Below are positions 12,190-19,320 of a DNA stretch of 33,563 bases, piece after piece. Position numbers and translations under genes: made by a program. Numbering within the stretch: position 1 is the first letter of the stretch; each line of letters opens with the position of its first letter. The notes beneath the pieces were generated by a model. The model was given only the letters and a program-made list of their open reading frames with translations, did not search any database and was not told where the DNA came from. Source of the stretch: a virus; the IMG/VR virus record IMGVR_UViG_3300030051_000020, positions 1 to 33,563 of that record; one strand, written 5' to 3'.

Positions 12190-12855
12190 TCAGGCGGCTT
12201 TCTTCCGAGGCGCTTTCTTGGCTTGCGCGGTATGGAGCGCCTCGGCTTTTTCCGCCGTCATATGCGCGGCGATGGATACGAAGCCCGCAATCGCGTCGCG
12301 ATATTCCATGCCTAGCGCGCCCTCGAATTTTGCTGCGTTGGCGCTCATAAGGTGTGTCAGGTGTGTAGCCATTAGGGACATATAGCGAGAGAGTTCGCCG
12401 ATATCCGCGACGCGCGGAACGATTAGCGCGCTATCGCCAAGCGTAAGGCTTTCGGCCTCGGGCGCGCCCGGAACTTTGGGCGCGCTCTTGGCGCTCGCAG
12501 TCTTAGGCTTGTCAGTCTTTAGACCAGCGCGCTTCAAGGCGCGCGCCCAACGCTGGCGCGCCATGCCATATGTAAGCTCAATGGCTGGCGTGCGGCGCTG
12601 ATCGTCAGCCGCTTTCGACGTCGCGCCGCTCTTGCCAAGTTCTTGGTAGGAAGCCTCTTTAGACAAGCCGTGCGCTTCGGCGATGACGCCAGCGTAGAAG
12701 GCATACTTGATATCTTCCTGATCGCCTCCAGCGTCAACGATAGCCTTGATGCATACGCTTTCGGCGCGTTCGAAGGCGCCGGCCGCAATGAAAACAGTGT
12801 CGAGGACAGCGGCGCGATTGGAACCGGCATTAGCAGTTTTAGCAGCATTGGACAT
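12190..12855 (-). CDS. Hypothetical alanine-rich helical protein, 221 aa
   Basis: ATG at 12855 with GAGGA eight bases upstream; a TTG at 12870 is in frame but less likely. N-terminal region is helical (AAVLDTVFIAAGAFERAESV, EDIKYAFYAGVIAEAHGLSK), the middle has ELTYGMARQRWARALKRAGL, then a lysine/proline-rich linker (about residues 118-135), a helical C-terminal region (YMSLMATHLTHLMSANAAKF) and a basic tail KKAPRKKAA. The basic linker and tail suggest nucleic-acid or acidic-protein binding. No family recognised. It is the second gene of a two-gene unit with its own promoter and terminator. Confidence 0.8.
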   Translation of the reverse strand: MSNAAKTANAGSNRAAVLDTVFIAAGAFERAESVCIKAIVDAGGDQEDIKYAFYAGVIAEAHGLSKEASYQELGKSGATSKAADDQRRTPAIELTYGMARQRWARALKRAGLKTDKPKTASAKSAPKVPGAPEAESLTLGDSALIVPRVADIGELSRYMSLMATHLTHLMSANAAKFEGALGMEYRDAIAGFVSIAAHMTAEKAEALHTAQAKKAPRKKAA

Positions 12856-12892
12856 GATACAATTCCTCAATCAGTCGGGTTAGGGGAAGGAA

Positions 12893-12917
12893 CCTTTGTG
12901 ACATTTGGTCACAAAGG
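12893..12917. promoter_or_regulatory. 17-bp dyad, copy 8, with extended arms
   Basis: CCTTTGTGAC and its complement around ATTTG, ten paired bases per arm. It lies in the 70-base gap between the genes starting at 13210 and 12855. The flanking bases differ from those at 11849-11918 but still pair, so complementarity beyond the core is maintained. Confidence 0.65.
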
Positions 12918-12925
12918 CTTGTTGT

Positions 12926-13210
12926 TCAGATGCGCGCCAATTTGCGACGGGCTTCTGATATCTCCGCGACACAAGCGTCGCGTTGATCGATAGGCGCCTC
13001 TGGCGCGGGCTTGCGAGCCTTGCGCTTGAAGGACCACGAAAGGTTAACGCCCGCGAGTGTTGCGAAGTGTAGACCACCACGCTTACGATAGTTGACGCTG
13101 GCGAGCGGATCGAAAGCGAACGCTCGGGCAATGCGTTCATCTATGATGCGCTTGAAGTTGTTCAGCCGGCCGATGGCCGTGAAGTCTGCGATATAGCGAG
13201 GTTCCTGCAT
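12926..13210 (-). CDS. Hypothetical basic protein, 94 aa
   Basis: I use ATG at 13210 (MQEPRYIADFTAIGRLNNFK); a start at 13246 is unlikely because the promoter's -10 box is at 13247-13252. Contains RIIDERIARAFAFDPLASVN, GGLHFATLAGVNLSWSFKRK and a basic C-terminal helix (EISEARRKLARI). No family recognised. It is the first gene after the divergent intergenic region, under a promoter nearly identical to that at 10883-10911, so it is probably an early gene. Confidence 0.75.
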   Translation of the reverse strand: MQEPRYIADFTAIGRLNNFKRIIDERIARAFAFDPLASVNYRKRGGLHFATLAGVNLSWSFKRKARKPAPEAPIDQRDACVAEISEARRKLARI

Positions 13211-13246
13211 CTGGTTTCTCGTTAGCGTTGCTCTGAATGAGTACAC

Positions 13247-13275
13247 ACTATGGCATGGTCAGTGACCCATGTCAA
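13247..13275 (-). promoter_or_regulatory. Sigma70-like promoter for the two-gene unit 13210-12190
   Basis: Minus-strand TTGACA (13270-13275), 17-base spacer, CATAGT (13247-13252). Shares TTGACATGGGTCACTGA with the promoter at 10883-10911, including most of the spacer, which suggests a common regulator. Leader about 30 bases. Dyad copy 9 lies nine bases upstream of the -35 box. Confidence 0.7.
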
Positions 13276-13284
13276 ATCGGCCCT

Positions 13285-13301
13285 TGTGACAGGCTGTCAC
13301 A
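13285..13301. promoter_or_regulatory. 17-bp dyad, copy 9
   Basis: TGTGAC and GTCACA around AGGCT. Its centre is 46 bases from the downstream edge of the -10 box of the promoter at 13247-13275, about one helical turn closer than at the promoters 84-112 and 5539-5567. Confidence 0.6.
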
Positions 13302-13430
13302 GACCTATGTCACGAGCAACCAACCATGACTGTCTGTCAGTCAGGCAGCCTAGGAAGTAATTCTTTTCGCGGTCGGCGAAGGGGGGCAAGGGGTTTTTGA
13401 TCTCGCATGGGGCGGGGCTTCACCCATCTC

Positions 13431-13704
13431 ACATACATTTTTTCCAGAATTTTCAAGATTGACTTCTTGGTTAGACCTTGACGCCAACATACATTTTTTC
13501 CAGAATTTTCAAGATCGACTTCTTGGTTAGACCTTGGCGCCAACATACATTTTTCCCAGAATTTTCAAGATCTACTTCTTGGTTAGACCTTGGCGCCAAC
13601 ATACATTTTTTCCAGAATTTTCGAGATTGACTTCTTGGTTAGACCTTGGCGCCAACATACATTTTTTCCAGAATTTTCAAGATCGACTTCTTGGTTAGAC
13701 CTTG
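13431..13704. repeat. Tandem array of a 56-bp repeat, 4.9 copies
   Basis: Units begin at 13431, 13487, 13543, 13599 and 13655; the last is cut after 50 bases. Units differ at a few positions. Each has an AT-rich part (ACATACATTTTTTCCAGAAT) and a part ending GACTTCTTGGTTAGACCTTG; most junctions form the palindrome TTGGCGCCAA. There are no spacers, so it is not a CRISPR array. It ends 34 bases before the putative small terminase start, a natural place for terminase-binding (pac or cosB-like) sites; iterons or tandem operator/promoters (TTGGTT-17-TACATT per junction) are alternatives. Confidence 0.9.
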
Positions 13705-13738
13705 TCAGCGCGTGCATCTTGTGTAATGTGTGAGCATC

Positions 13739-14215
13739 ATGGCCACGACCCCGAGCCCGCTCACCATACTCGATAGCGACCCCGCGAAGATTGGGTGGCC
13801 GCCGACGCTGCCGATTGAGATCGCCCTGCGCGAGCAGACGCCGAAGGAAATCTGCGCGGCCTACGGCATCGACCGCGCGGAGTGGCAGCGCCTATGCGCC
13901 GATCCGGTGTTTGGCGCGGCCGTCCAGAAAGCCGCCGACATGCTCCAGAAAGAGGGCATGTCCTTCCGCGTCAAGGCGCAGCTCCAGTCCGAGGAACTGC
14001 TGAGGACGTCGTGGGGCCTCATACACAGTCCCAACGACCAAGTGGCCCCCAGCGTGAAGGCCGACCTGATCAAGTTCACGGTGCGCGCCGCTGGGTTGGA
14101 CGCGAGCATTGAACAGAAGGCTAATGGAGCTTTGGGGGCTGGTGCTGGCCCTGGTCTCCAGATTAACATCCACCTCACCGCTCCAGATCGGGGCGTCACC
14201 ATCGAAGGGACATGA
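13739..14215 (+). CDS. terS: Putative terminase small subunit
   Basis: 158 residues from ATG at 13739; a GTG at 13730 is an alternative and neither has a clear ribosome binding site. Residues about 15-60 read like a helix-turn-helix (IEIALREQTPKEICAAYGID, RAEWQRLCADPVFGAAVQKA), followed by a helical oligomerisation-type region (EGMSFRVKAQLQSEELLRTS) and VKADLIKFTVRAAGLD. This layout is common for a small phage protein ahead of the large terminase and fits a DNA-recognising small terminase. The 56-bp repeat array directly upstream would be its natural binding site. Assignment rests on position and pattern. Confidence 0.65.
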   Translation: MATTPSPLTILDSDPAKIGWPPTLPIEIALREQTPKEICAAYGIDRAEWQRLCADPVFGAAVQKAADMLQKEGMSFRVKAQLQSEELLRTSWGLIHSPNDQVAPSVKADLIKFTVRAAGLDASIEQKANGALGAGAGPGLQINIHLTAPDRGVTIEGT

Positions 14216-14240
14216 TCCGCGAGTAGACGCGAGATCATGC

Positions 14241-14690
14241 ATGAAGAAGGACATCTCAGTGACCGACGAAGCCCAGCCTGCCATCACCACATCCCAAACC
14301 GTCGAGAGCGGGAACACCGTCGTCCAGTCCGTGGACCCGGTCACGGGGGTCGTGACCCAGACCAGCATCTCGAACGCGTCGCGGGAAACCCCCAGCCCGC
14401 ATGTGATCGAGGAAGAAGTCACCGAGGGCGCGCTCGCGAGCGACCCGCAAGCTGGCCGAGTAGACGAGCCGGCGACGATAGAGACGACAAACGTGAGACG
14501 CGCGACCAGCGTGGAAGAGCCCGCCCCCGTGGGTCAGTTGGACAAGGCCGTGGCGCTGACACGCGCCAGGGTTCAGTCACAGGGGCTGTTCACGATGCTC
14601 CACAACGTTGGGTCGCACGCGGACCTGGACATCAAGGAGCTGGCCAAGACCGTCGAAAGCCTGATAGCCGCTCTGCGCCATCTGGTTTGA
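14241..14690 (+). CDS. Hypothetical protein with in-frame dispersed repeat, 149 aa
   Basis: ATG at 14241 (MKKDISVTDEAQPAITTSQT). First half is threonine/serine/valine-rich and probably disordered (VESGNTVVQSVDPVTGVVTQ). Residues about 71-88 (GRVDEPATIETTNVRRATS) are coded by the dispersed GC-rich element in sense orientation, but in a different frame from the early genes. The C-terminus is helical (VGQLDKAVALTRARVQSQGL, ELAKTVESLIAALRHL). Just before the start, CATGATC and GATCATG flank a remnant of the same element (CGCGAGTAGACGCGA). Function unknown; its place between the terminase genes suggests a packaging or head role. Confidence 0.7.
   Translation: MKKDISVTDEAQPAITTSQTVESGNTVVQSVDPVTGVVTQTSISNASRETPSPHVIEEEVTEGALASDPQAGRVDEPATIETTNVRRATSVEEPAPVGQLDKAVALTRARVQSQGLFTMLHNVGSHADLDIKELAKTVESLIAALRHLV
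14451..14505 (+). repeat. Dispersed GC-rich element, copy c (right arm, in gene)
   Basis: Reads GGCCGAGTAGACGAGCCGGC, GACGATAGAGACGACAAACG, TGAGACGCGCGACC, closely matching the reverse complement of the element in gene 9424-10587. It lies in sense orientation and in frame in gene 14241-14690, although this gene points the other way on the genome. Confidence 0.75.
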
Positions 14691-14865
14691 GATGCAGCAC
14701 CACCTGCTCTAGGGTGGTCAGTTTAGTCGGCGCGGAACATGCGCGCCGGCACAGCCTGGACAGCTCCACGATGGCGGCCAGATCGACGACCGGGATGAAT
14801 GGGCTGGTTAGGAGTTGACGTTCGAGCATGTCCACGCGGATGAGTGTGGTCTCAGTGAGAGTCAT
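14632..14865 (-). CDS. Possible antisense small gene inside the late operon, 77 aa
   Basis: Leftward frame with ATG at 14865 preceded by AGGAA at eight bases; it fills the gap between the rightward genes ending at 14690 and starting at 14954, and overlaps the 3' end of the first by 59 bases. The protein (MTLTETTLIRVDMLERQLLT, PVVDLAAIVELSRLCRRACS, KLTTLEQVVLHLKPDGAERL) has ordinary composition and GC-rich third codon positions over the non-overlapping part, as real genes here do. No rightward gene explains this gap. No family recognised. Confidence 0.45.
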   Translation of the reverse strand: MTLTETTLIRVDMLERQLLTSPFIPVVDLAAIVELSRLCRRACSAPTKLTTLEQVVLHLKPDGAERLSGFRRSWPAP

Positions 14866-14953
14866 TCGGATAGTTCCTGGGTTACCCCCAGTTGCGTAGA
14901 TGGCTGGACTGCGTCAGATATGCCACCCTCGGAAACTGCTTAGGAGAACCTCC

Positions 14954-15313
14954 ATGGCCATGCCACCGTTCGCGATGAAATCCGGCAAGGGGATGATCCC
15001 CGCCAAGAAAGGAGCGCCGCGAGCCGACGCGAGCGCGACCAAGGGGAAGAGCGCGAACCCCTTCGGAAAGAAGAGCGCGAGCCCCGCCAAGGAAGGAGCG
15101 CCGCGAGCCGACGCGAGCGCGACCAAGGGGAAGAGCGCGAGCCCCCCCATGAAGGGCAAGGGACCGCCTATGAAGAAATTCGCGGGCGGTACGACGTCGG
15201 TGCCGACCCCGCCGCCCGCGCCGCTTCCCGGACCCGGAGACACGCAGACCAGCGGCAACTGGGGCTCGGGCGGCCAGAACCAGACGCTGCGGAAGACCAT
15301 TTTCGGGAAATAA
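14954..15313 (+). CDS. Lysine/alanine/proline-rich low-complexity protein, 119 aa
   Basis: ATG at 14954 behind AGGAGA. Residues 22-65 contain two copies of GAPRADASATKGKSA separated by a short basic segment; the DNA repeat (about 45 bases, from 15018 and 15103) is nearly identical. The second half holds KKFAGGTTSVPTPPPAPLPG and ends GGQNQTLRKTIFGK. The GGTTSV segment recurs in gene 23247-24194 (YMGGTTSVAAVPPKVRKFAA), so both may be related disordered virion proteins. Part of the repeat (GCGAGCGCGACCAA) resembles a module of the dispersed element. Function unknown. Confidence 0.7.
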   Translation: MAMPPFAMKSGKGMIPAKKGAPRADASATKGKSANPFGKKSASPAKEGAPRADASATKGKSASPPMKGKGPPMKKFAGGTTSVPTPPPAPLPGPGDTQTSGNWGSGGQNQTLRKTIFGK

Positions 15314-15349
15314 TCCTAAGACCCCGAAGTCCACGGAAGAGAGTTTAGG

Positions 15350-15595
15350 TTGACCGTCGTACCGATCCCAGTCGTTCACGCCACCGAGGAAACGCGGCGC
15401 AGTGTCGTCGCGCTGCTGGAGAGCTGCCTGGAGGACGCGCGCGCCGGGAAGATCGACACTGTCGTGATCGTGGCGCACTACCTGGACGGGATGCCGTGGC
15501 GAAACAGCGCGTCCAGCACGCCGAGCCTCTCCGAAGCCTTGGGGCAGATGGAAATCCTGAAGCATCGGTGGATCGCTGGGAGTGGTAGGTCGTGA
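15350..15595 (+). CDS. Conserved phage hypothetical protein upstream of the large terminase, 81 aa
   Basis: TTG start at 15350 giving MTVVPIPVVHATEETRRSVV, then ALLESCLEDARAGKIDTVVI and a C-terminal LGQMEILKHRWIAG. The helix-strand pattern with LLE..L..A..G.I..V.IV and a final LKH occurs in small uncharacterised phage proteins. The stop overlaps the GTG start of the terminase gene, so translation is probably coupled. Function unknown. Confidence 0.75.
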   Translation: MTVVPIPVVHATEETRRSVVALLESCLEDARAGKIDTVVIVAHYLDGMPWRNSASSTPSLSEALGQMEILKHRWIAGSGRS

Positions 15596-17004
15596 CGACT
15601 GTCATCGACTATATTCCGCCGCCCACCATCGGCGCATTCATCCAGGACTACACGCCCGGCGATCTGTTCATGGACTGGATCGTCGGGCCAGTAGGGTCCG
15701 GGAAGACGACGGGCATCTTCTTCAAGCTGTGCTTCATGGCAAGCCTCCAGGCCAAGAGCCCGGACGGCATCCGGCGCACGCGCGCGGTGATCGTGCGCAA
15801 CACCATGCCGCAGCTCAAGGACACCACACTGGTGTCGTGGGGCTACTGGTTCAAGCAGGGACAGGCGGGTCACTGGAACGCCACCGACAAGATTTACACG
15901 CTGCGGTTCGGTGACGTCGAGTGCGAGGTGCTGTTCCGCCCGCTCGACACCCCGGACGACGTGGCGCGCGTGCTCTCGCTCGAAGTGACCTTCGTCATCA
16001 TCGACGAGTTCGTGGAAATCCCCAAGCCGATCATCGACGCGCTCTCGGCGCGCGTTGGGCGCTATAAGATGCCCGATGGCACGCCTGTGTCGAACTGGGG
16101 CATGTGGGGGTCGTCGAACCCGAGCACCGAGGACAAGTGGTGGTTCGACTATCTGCACAAGGACAGGCCCGACAACGTCCGGTACTTCCTCCAGCCCAGC
16201 GCGCTGGGTCCAGACGCGGAGAATGTCGAGAACCTGCCGGGTAAGGCGAAGTATTACACGAACTTGATCAAGGGCAAGAGCAGCGCCTGGATCAACCAGT
16301 TCGTGAAAGCGGAGTGGGGGTTCAGCATCGCGGGCACGCCTGTGATCACGGACTTCATTGAGAGCATGCACGTCGCCAAGTCGCGGCTGGTCTTCGACCC
16401 GTACCGCACGGTCGTGGTCGGGCTCGACCCTGGGTTGGCGGGCTCGGCCATGTACCTGGGTCAGCAGGATGACGACGGGGCCATCAACATCCTGCATGAG
16501 CTGGTGCAGGCGGGCATGTCGGCGGAAGAACTGATCTCGCGGCGGCTCAAGCCGGCGCTCAGGGAGCGGTGCCCAGGCGCGCGGGTGGTGATCGCGCCCG
16601 ACCCAGCGGGATCGTTCCGCAACCAGAACGACAAGGGCACCGTCGTCAAGACATTCCAGAAGCACTTCCGGGTCGAGGCCGAGACTAACAACCGGCTGCC
16701 GCTGCGGCTGGACGCCTACCGGCACTTCCTGACCAGACTGGTCGGAGGTAAGCCGGCGCTCCAGATCGACCCGAGCTGCCGGGTGCTCATCCGGGCGCTC
16801 AAGGGCGGCTGGCGGTACACGATGGACCAGAAGAAGGACATCATCAAGGGTGCGGAGCCCGAGAAGAACCAGTGGTCGCACTCTGGCGACAGCGGCGGAT
16901 ACTTGCTACGATACTTCCACCGACAGACCGAGCGCGAGCAGCGGTATGGTCCGTCCGCATTCAAGCCGCCGACCTTCTCGGGACGCAGCTATCACGTGAG
17001 ATGA
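15592..17004 (+). CDS. terL: Terminase large subunit
   Basis: 470 residues, GTG start at 15592 overlapping the upstream stop. ATPase domain: Walker A GPVGSGKT at 32-39, Walker B FVIIDE at 134-139, coupling motif GSSNP at 173-177. Nuclease domain: VVVGLDPG with D279 and VVIAPDPAG with D337 as metal-binding candidates. Length is normal for podovirus terminases. It packages DNA into the prohead by ATP hydrolysis and cuts concatemers. It is followed four bases later by the portal gene. Confidence 0.93.
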   Translation: MTTVIDYIPPPTIGAFIQDYTPGDLFMDWIVGPVGSGKTTGIFFKLCFMASLQAKSPDGIRRTRAVIVRNTMPQLKDTTLVSWGYWFKQGQAGHWNATDKIYTLRFGDVECEVLFRPLDTPDDVARVLSLEVTFVIIDEFVEIPKPIIDALSARVGRYKMPDGTPVSNWGMWGSSNPSTEDKWWFDYLHKDRPDNVRYFLQPSALGPDAENVENLPGKAKYYTNLIKGKSSAWINQFVKAEWGFSIAGTPVITDFIESMHVAKSRLVFDPYRTVVVGLDPGLAGSAMYLGQQDDDGAINILHELVQAGMSAEELISRRLKPALRERCPGARVVIAPDPAGSFRNQNDKGTVVKTFQKHFRVEAETNNRLPLRLDAYRHFLTRLVGGKPALQIDPSCRVLIRALKGGWRYTMDQKKDIIKGAEPEKNQWSHSGDSGGYLLRYFHRQTEREQRYGPSAFKPPTFSGRSYHVR

Positions 17005-17008
17005 ACCC

Positions 17009-19204
17009 ATGGCCCAGACTTACGCGACCGCCCTAGCCGAGATCAAGCCGCCTGCGGTCGTGGTGCCCTCCGCGGAAGGCTCCCCGGTCAAGAAAATTGA
17101 CGCGGCAAACCTGCGGCAGCTGGGGCAGAACCTCAATCACCTGTTCATGCAGTACGTCAGTGACCGGCGCATCGCGGAACTGCGGTGGCTGCGCAACCAG
17201 CGGCAGTATCTGGGCATCTACGACCCCGAGATCGAGAAGGAGTTGAGCGTCAATCGGTCGAAAGCCTACCCCCGGATCACTCGTGTGAAGTGTATTTCGG
17301 TGCTTTCTCGGCTGATGAACCTCATGTTCCCCGGAAACGAGCGCAACTGGGAGCTGTCGGCCGACCCGGACGCGGATATTTCGCTCGACGAGGTGAAACA
17401 GGCTCTCCAGGAGGCCAAACAGCGGGACGAGGACGCGGGAACGCAGCCCAAACTCGACGTCGAGTACGCGCAGAACGCCATCAAGGAGTTCATGGCGGGC
17501 CGTGTGGGACAGTTGGAGCGGCTGATCGACGACCAGCTCCAGGAACTGGGCGGTCACCAGAGCAAGGACTACATCTCACTGAACCGAGACGTCATCCGGT
17601 CGGGCATTCTCTACGGCCTGGGCGTCCTCAAGGGGCCGATGGTCCGTGAGGGTCGCGCCGTGGTGTGGGACGAGGTGGACGGCGTGCCGTACCCGCGCTC
17701 GAAGAAGGTCTACAAGCCGCATTTTGAGTTTCTGCCGGTCTGGGACTTCTACCCGGACCTCTCGGCCAAGACTTTCGCGAGCATGGACGGGCACTTCACG
17801 CGTACGGTAATGTCCCGCGCGCAGGTGCGCAAGCTCATGGATCGCGTCGACTATTTCCCGGATCAGATCAGGACATTTCTTCAGCGCAACCCGCAGGGCA
17901 ACTACCGCGCTCAGCCGTTCGAGACCGAGCTGCGGGCCATGGGCGTCAAGGTCAACGTCAACGAGATGAAGTCCGAGACGATGAAGTACGAGATGATCAC
18001 TTGGCACGGCGCGGTGTCGGGTGAGTATCTGCGTCTCGCGGGCTGCGACGTCCCGGACGACAAACTGGCGGACGATCTCGACGCCGAGATCGGGATGCTG
18101 GACGGCAACGTGATCCGGGCGACGATCAACCCGTGGAGGATGCTCGACGCCGACGTCAAGACCACCCACGTATTCCTGTTCGATGAGGATGACACCTCGC
18201 CCATCGGCTTCGGGTTGCCCAACGCCATCCGTGACAGCCAGATGGCGATCAGCGCCGCGACGCGCATGCTGCTCGACAACGCGTCGGTCGGCTGCGGACC
18301 CCAGCTGGAGTTGAACACGGACCTTCTGCGGCAGGATCAAGACCTGACATCCACGTCCGCGTACAAGGTGTGGTATCGCGAGGGCAGCGACGCGACGGCC
18401 CAGTTCCCCGCCGTGCGCAATGTCGGGATCGACAGCCATCTACCGGAGCTAACCAAGATCATTGAGCTGTTCATGAAGTTCGCGGACGCGGAGACGTTCG
18501 TGGGGCCGATGACGGGCGGCGACATGGCCAACAGCCCGAGCGAGCCCATGCGCACGGCGGCCGGCGCGTCAATGTTGCGCGGCGACGCGGCGCTGCCGTT
18601 CAAGGACATCGTACGTGCGTTCGACGCATTCACGCAGTCGGTCATTGAGAGCGTCGTCCAGTTCAACAAGAAGCTGAACGTGGCCCAGACGCCCGAGGGC
18701 GACTACGACGTGATCGCGCGCGGGGCGACGTCACTGATCGCCAAGGAGATGCGCTGCATCCAGGCGGATCAGCTCACGGCCACGCTCAAGCCCGAGGAAA
18801 TGATCCATATCGACGCGCGCAAACTCATTGAGGTGCGGATCAAATCTCGCGACATGGGGGATGTCCTGGTCAGCAAGGAAGAGGCTGTTCGGCGGCAGGC
18901 CCAGCAGGATCAGCAGGCCCAGCAGCAGCAGGATCAGCGGCAGCAGGTTCAGGAGGCGACGGTGCGCAAGCTCCTGTCCGACGCCTTCAAGAACATTTCG
19001 CAGGGGCAGAAAAACACGGCCACGGCGGACGCCGCGACCGTCAAGGCGGTGCTCGACCTACTCGAAAAGGGACTGAACAATGTCAATCTCAACCCGCAAG
19101 GACAGGTCGGAGCTGATCCGGCAGCTCCAACTGCACAAGCAAACAACGGAGGTGGGATGGGTAGTCCAGCTCCTGGGGATATGCCTGGAGGACAGCAAGG
19201 CTGA
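17009..19204 (+). CDS. Portal protein
   Basis: 731 residues, directly after the terminase. Long helical N-terminal part (QYVSDRRIAELRWLRNQRQY), a central region with WDFYPDLSAKT and INPWRMLDAD beta segments, the helix FGLPNAIRDSQMAISAATRM, and a C-terminal glutamine-rich helix (RQAQQDQQAQQQQDQRQQVQ) ending in a disordered glycine/alanine tail. Length and layout fit the large portals of podovirus-like phages, including those with N4-gp56-type capsids. It forms the dodecameric ring at the packaging vertex. The glutamine-rich end resembles the barrel or internal extension of some portals. The last 125 bases are also read in another frame by the next gene. Confidence 0.88.
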   Translation: MAQTYATALAEIKPPAVVVPSAEGSPVKKIDAANLRQLGQNLNHLFMQYVSDRRIAELRWLRNQRQYLGIYDPEIEKELSVNRSKAYPRITRVKCISVLSRLMNLMFPGNERNWELSADPDADISLDEVKQALQEAKQRDEDAGTQPKLDVEYAQNAIKEFMAGRVGQLERLIDDQLQELGGHQSKDYISLNRDVIRSGILYGLGVLKGPMVREGRAVVWDEVDGVPYPRSKKVYKPHFEFLPVWDFYPDLSAKTFASMDGHFTRTVMSRAQVRKLMDRVDYFPDQIRTFLQRNPQGNYRAQPFETELRAMGVKVNVNEMKSETMKYEMITWHGAVSGEYLRLAGCDVPDDKLADDLDAEIGMLDGNVIRATINPWRMLDADVKTTHVFLFDEDDTSPIGFGLPNAIRDSQMAISAATRMLLDNASVGCGPQLELNTDLLRQDQDLTSTSAYKVWYREGSDATAQFPAVRNVGIDSHLPELTKIIELFMKFADAETFVGPMTGGDMANSPSEPMRTAAGASMLRGDAALPFKDIVRAFDAFTQSVIESVVQFNKKLNVAQTPEGDYDVIARGATSLIAKEMRCIQADQLTATLKPEEMIHIDARKLIEVRIKSRDMGDVLVSKEEAVRRQAQQDQQAQQQQDQRQQVQEATVRKLLSDAFKNISQGQKNTATADAATVKAVLDLLEKGLNNVNLNPQGQVGADPAAPTAQANNGGGMGSPAPGDMPGGQQG

Positions 19205-19316
19205 GCTGGTGACAGTGCCACAGGAAGGCTTTATGAAGAAGCAGGGGGAGGCAGCCGCGTACGCGAACCTCCTGAGACTGATCACCCGGCCCATAGCCGG
19301 AACCATGGTGGAGTAG
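19080..19316 (+). CDS. Small protein overlapping the portal 3' end, 78 aa
   Basis: ATG at 19080 with AAGGGA seven bases upstream, overlapping the portal gene by 125 bases in another frame. Sequence MSISTRKDRSELIRQLQLHK, ICLEDSKAELVTVPQEGFMK and KKQGEAAAYANLLRLITRPI: two helices with the GEA..Y..LL pattern I associate with small phage proteins found near portal genes. Likely a minor head or packaging accessory protein; the function is unknown. The scaffold start follows four bases after its stop. Confidence 0.75.
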   Translation: MSISTRKDRSELIRQLQLHKQTTEVGWVVQLLGICLEDSKAELVTVPQEGFMKKQGEAAAYANLLRLITRPIAGTMVE

Positions 19317-19320
19317 GTAA

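Larger units (their letters stand above)
13211..13738. other. Divergent intergenic region between left and right arms
   Basis: 528 bases between the leftward gene at 13210 and the rightward putative small terminase gene. It holds the leftward promoter 13247-13275, dyad copy 9, another 17-base dyad TGACTG-N5-CAGTCA (13327-13343), the 56-bp repeat array 13431-13704, and a possible weak rightward promoter (TTGTCA 13702-13707, TAATGT 13724-13729, 16-base spacer) that would give an almost leaderless mRNA. No gene is seen. Confidence 0.7.

Noticed and set aside
13431-13704. CRISPR array
   Set aside because: The 56-bp units follow each other without spacers, and no cas gene is near.
15478-16881. 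Long leftward open frame (467 codons) opposite the large terminase
   Set aside because: It is the mirror of a well-supported gene in GC-rich DNA; the protein is full of arginine, histidine and leucine, with no recognisable motif.
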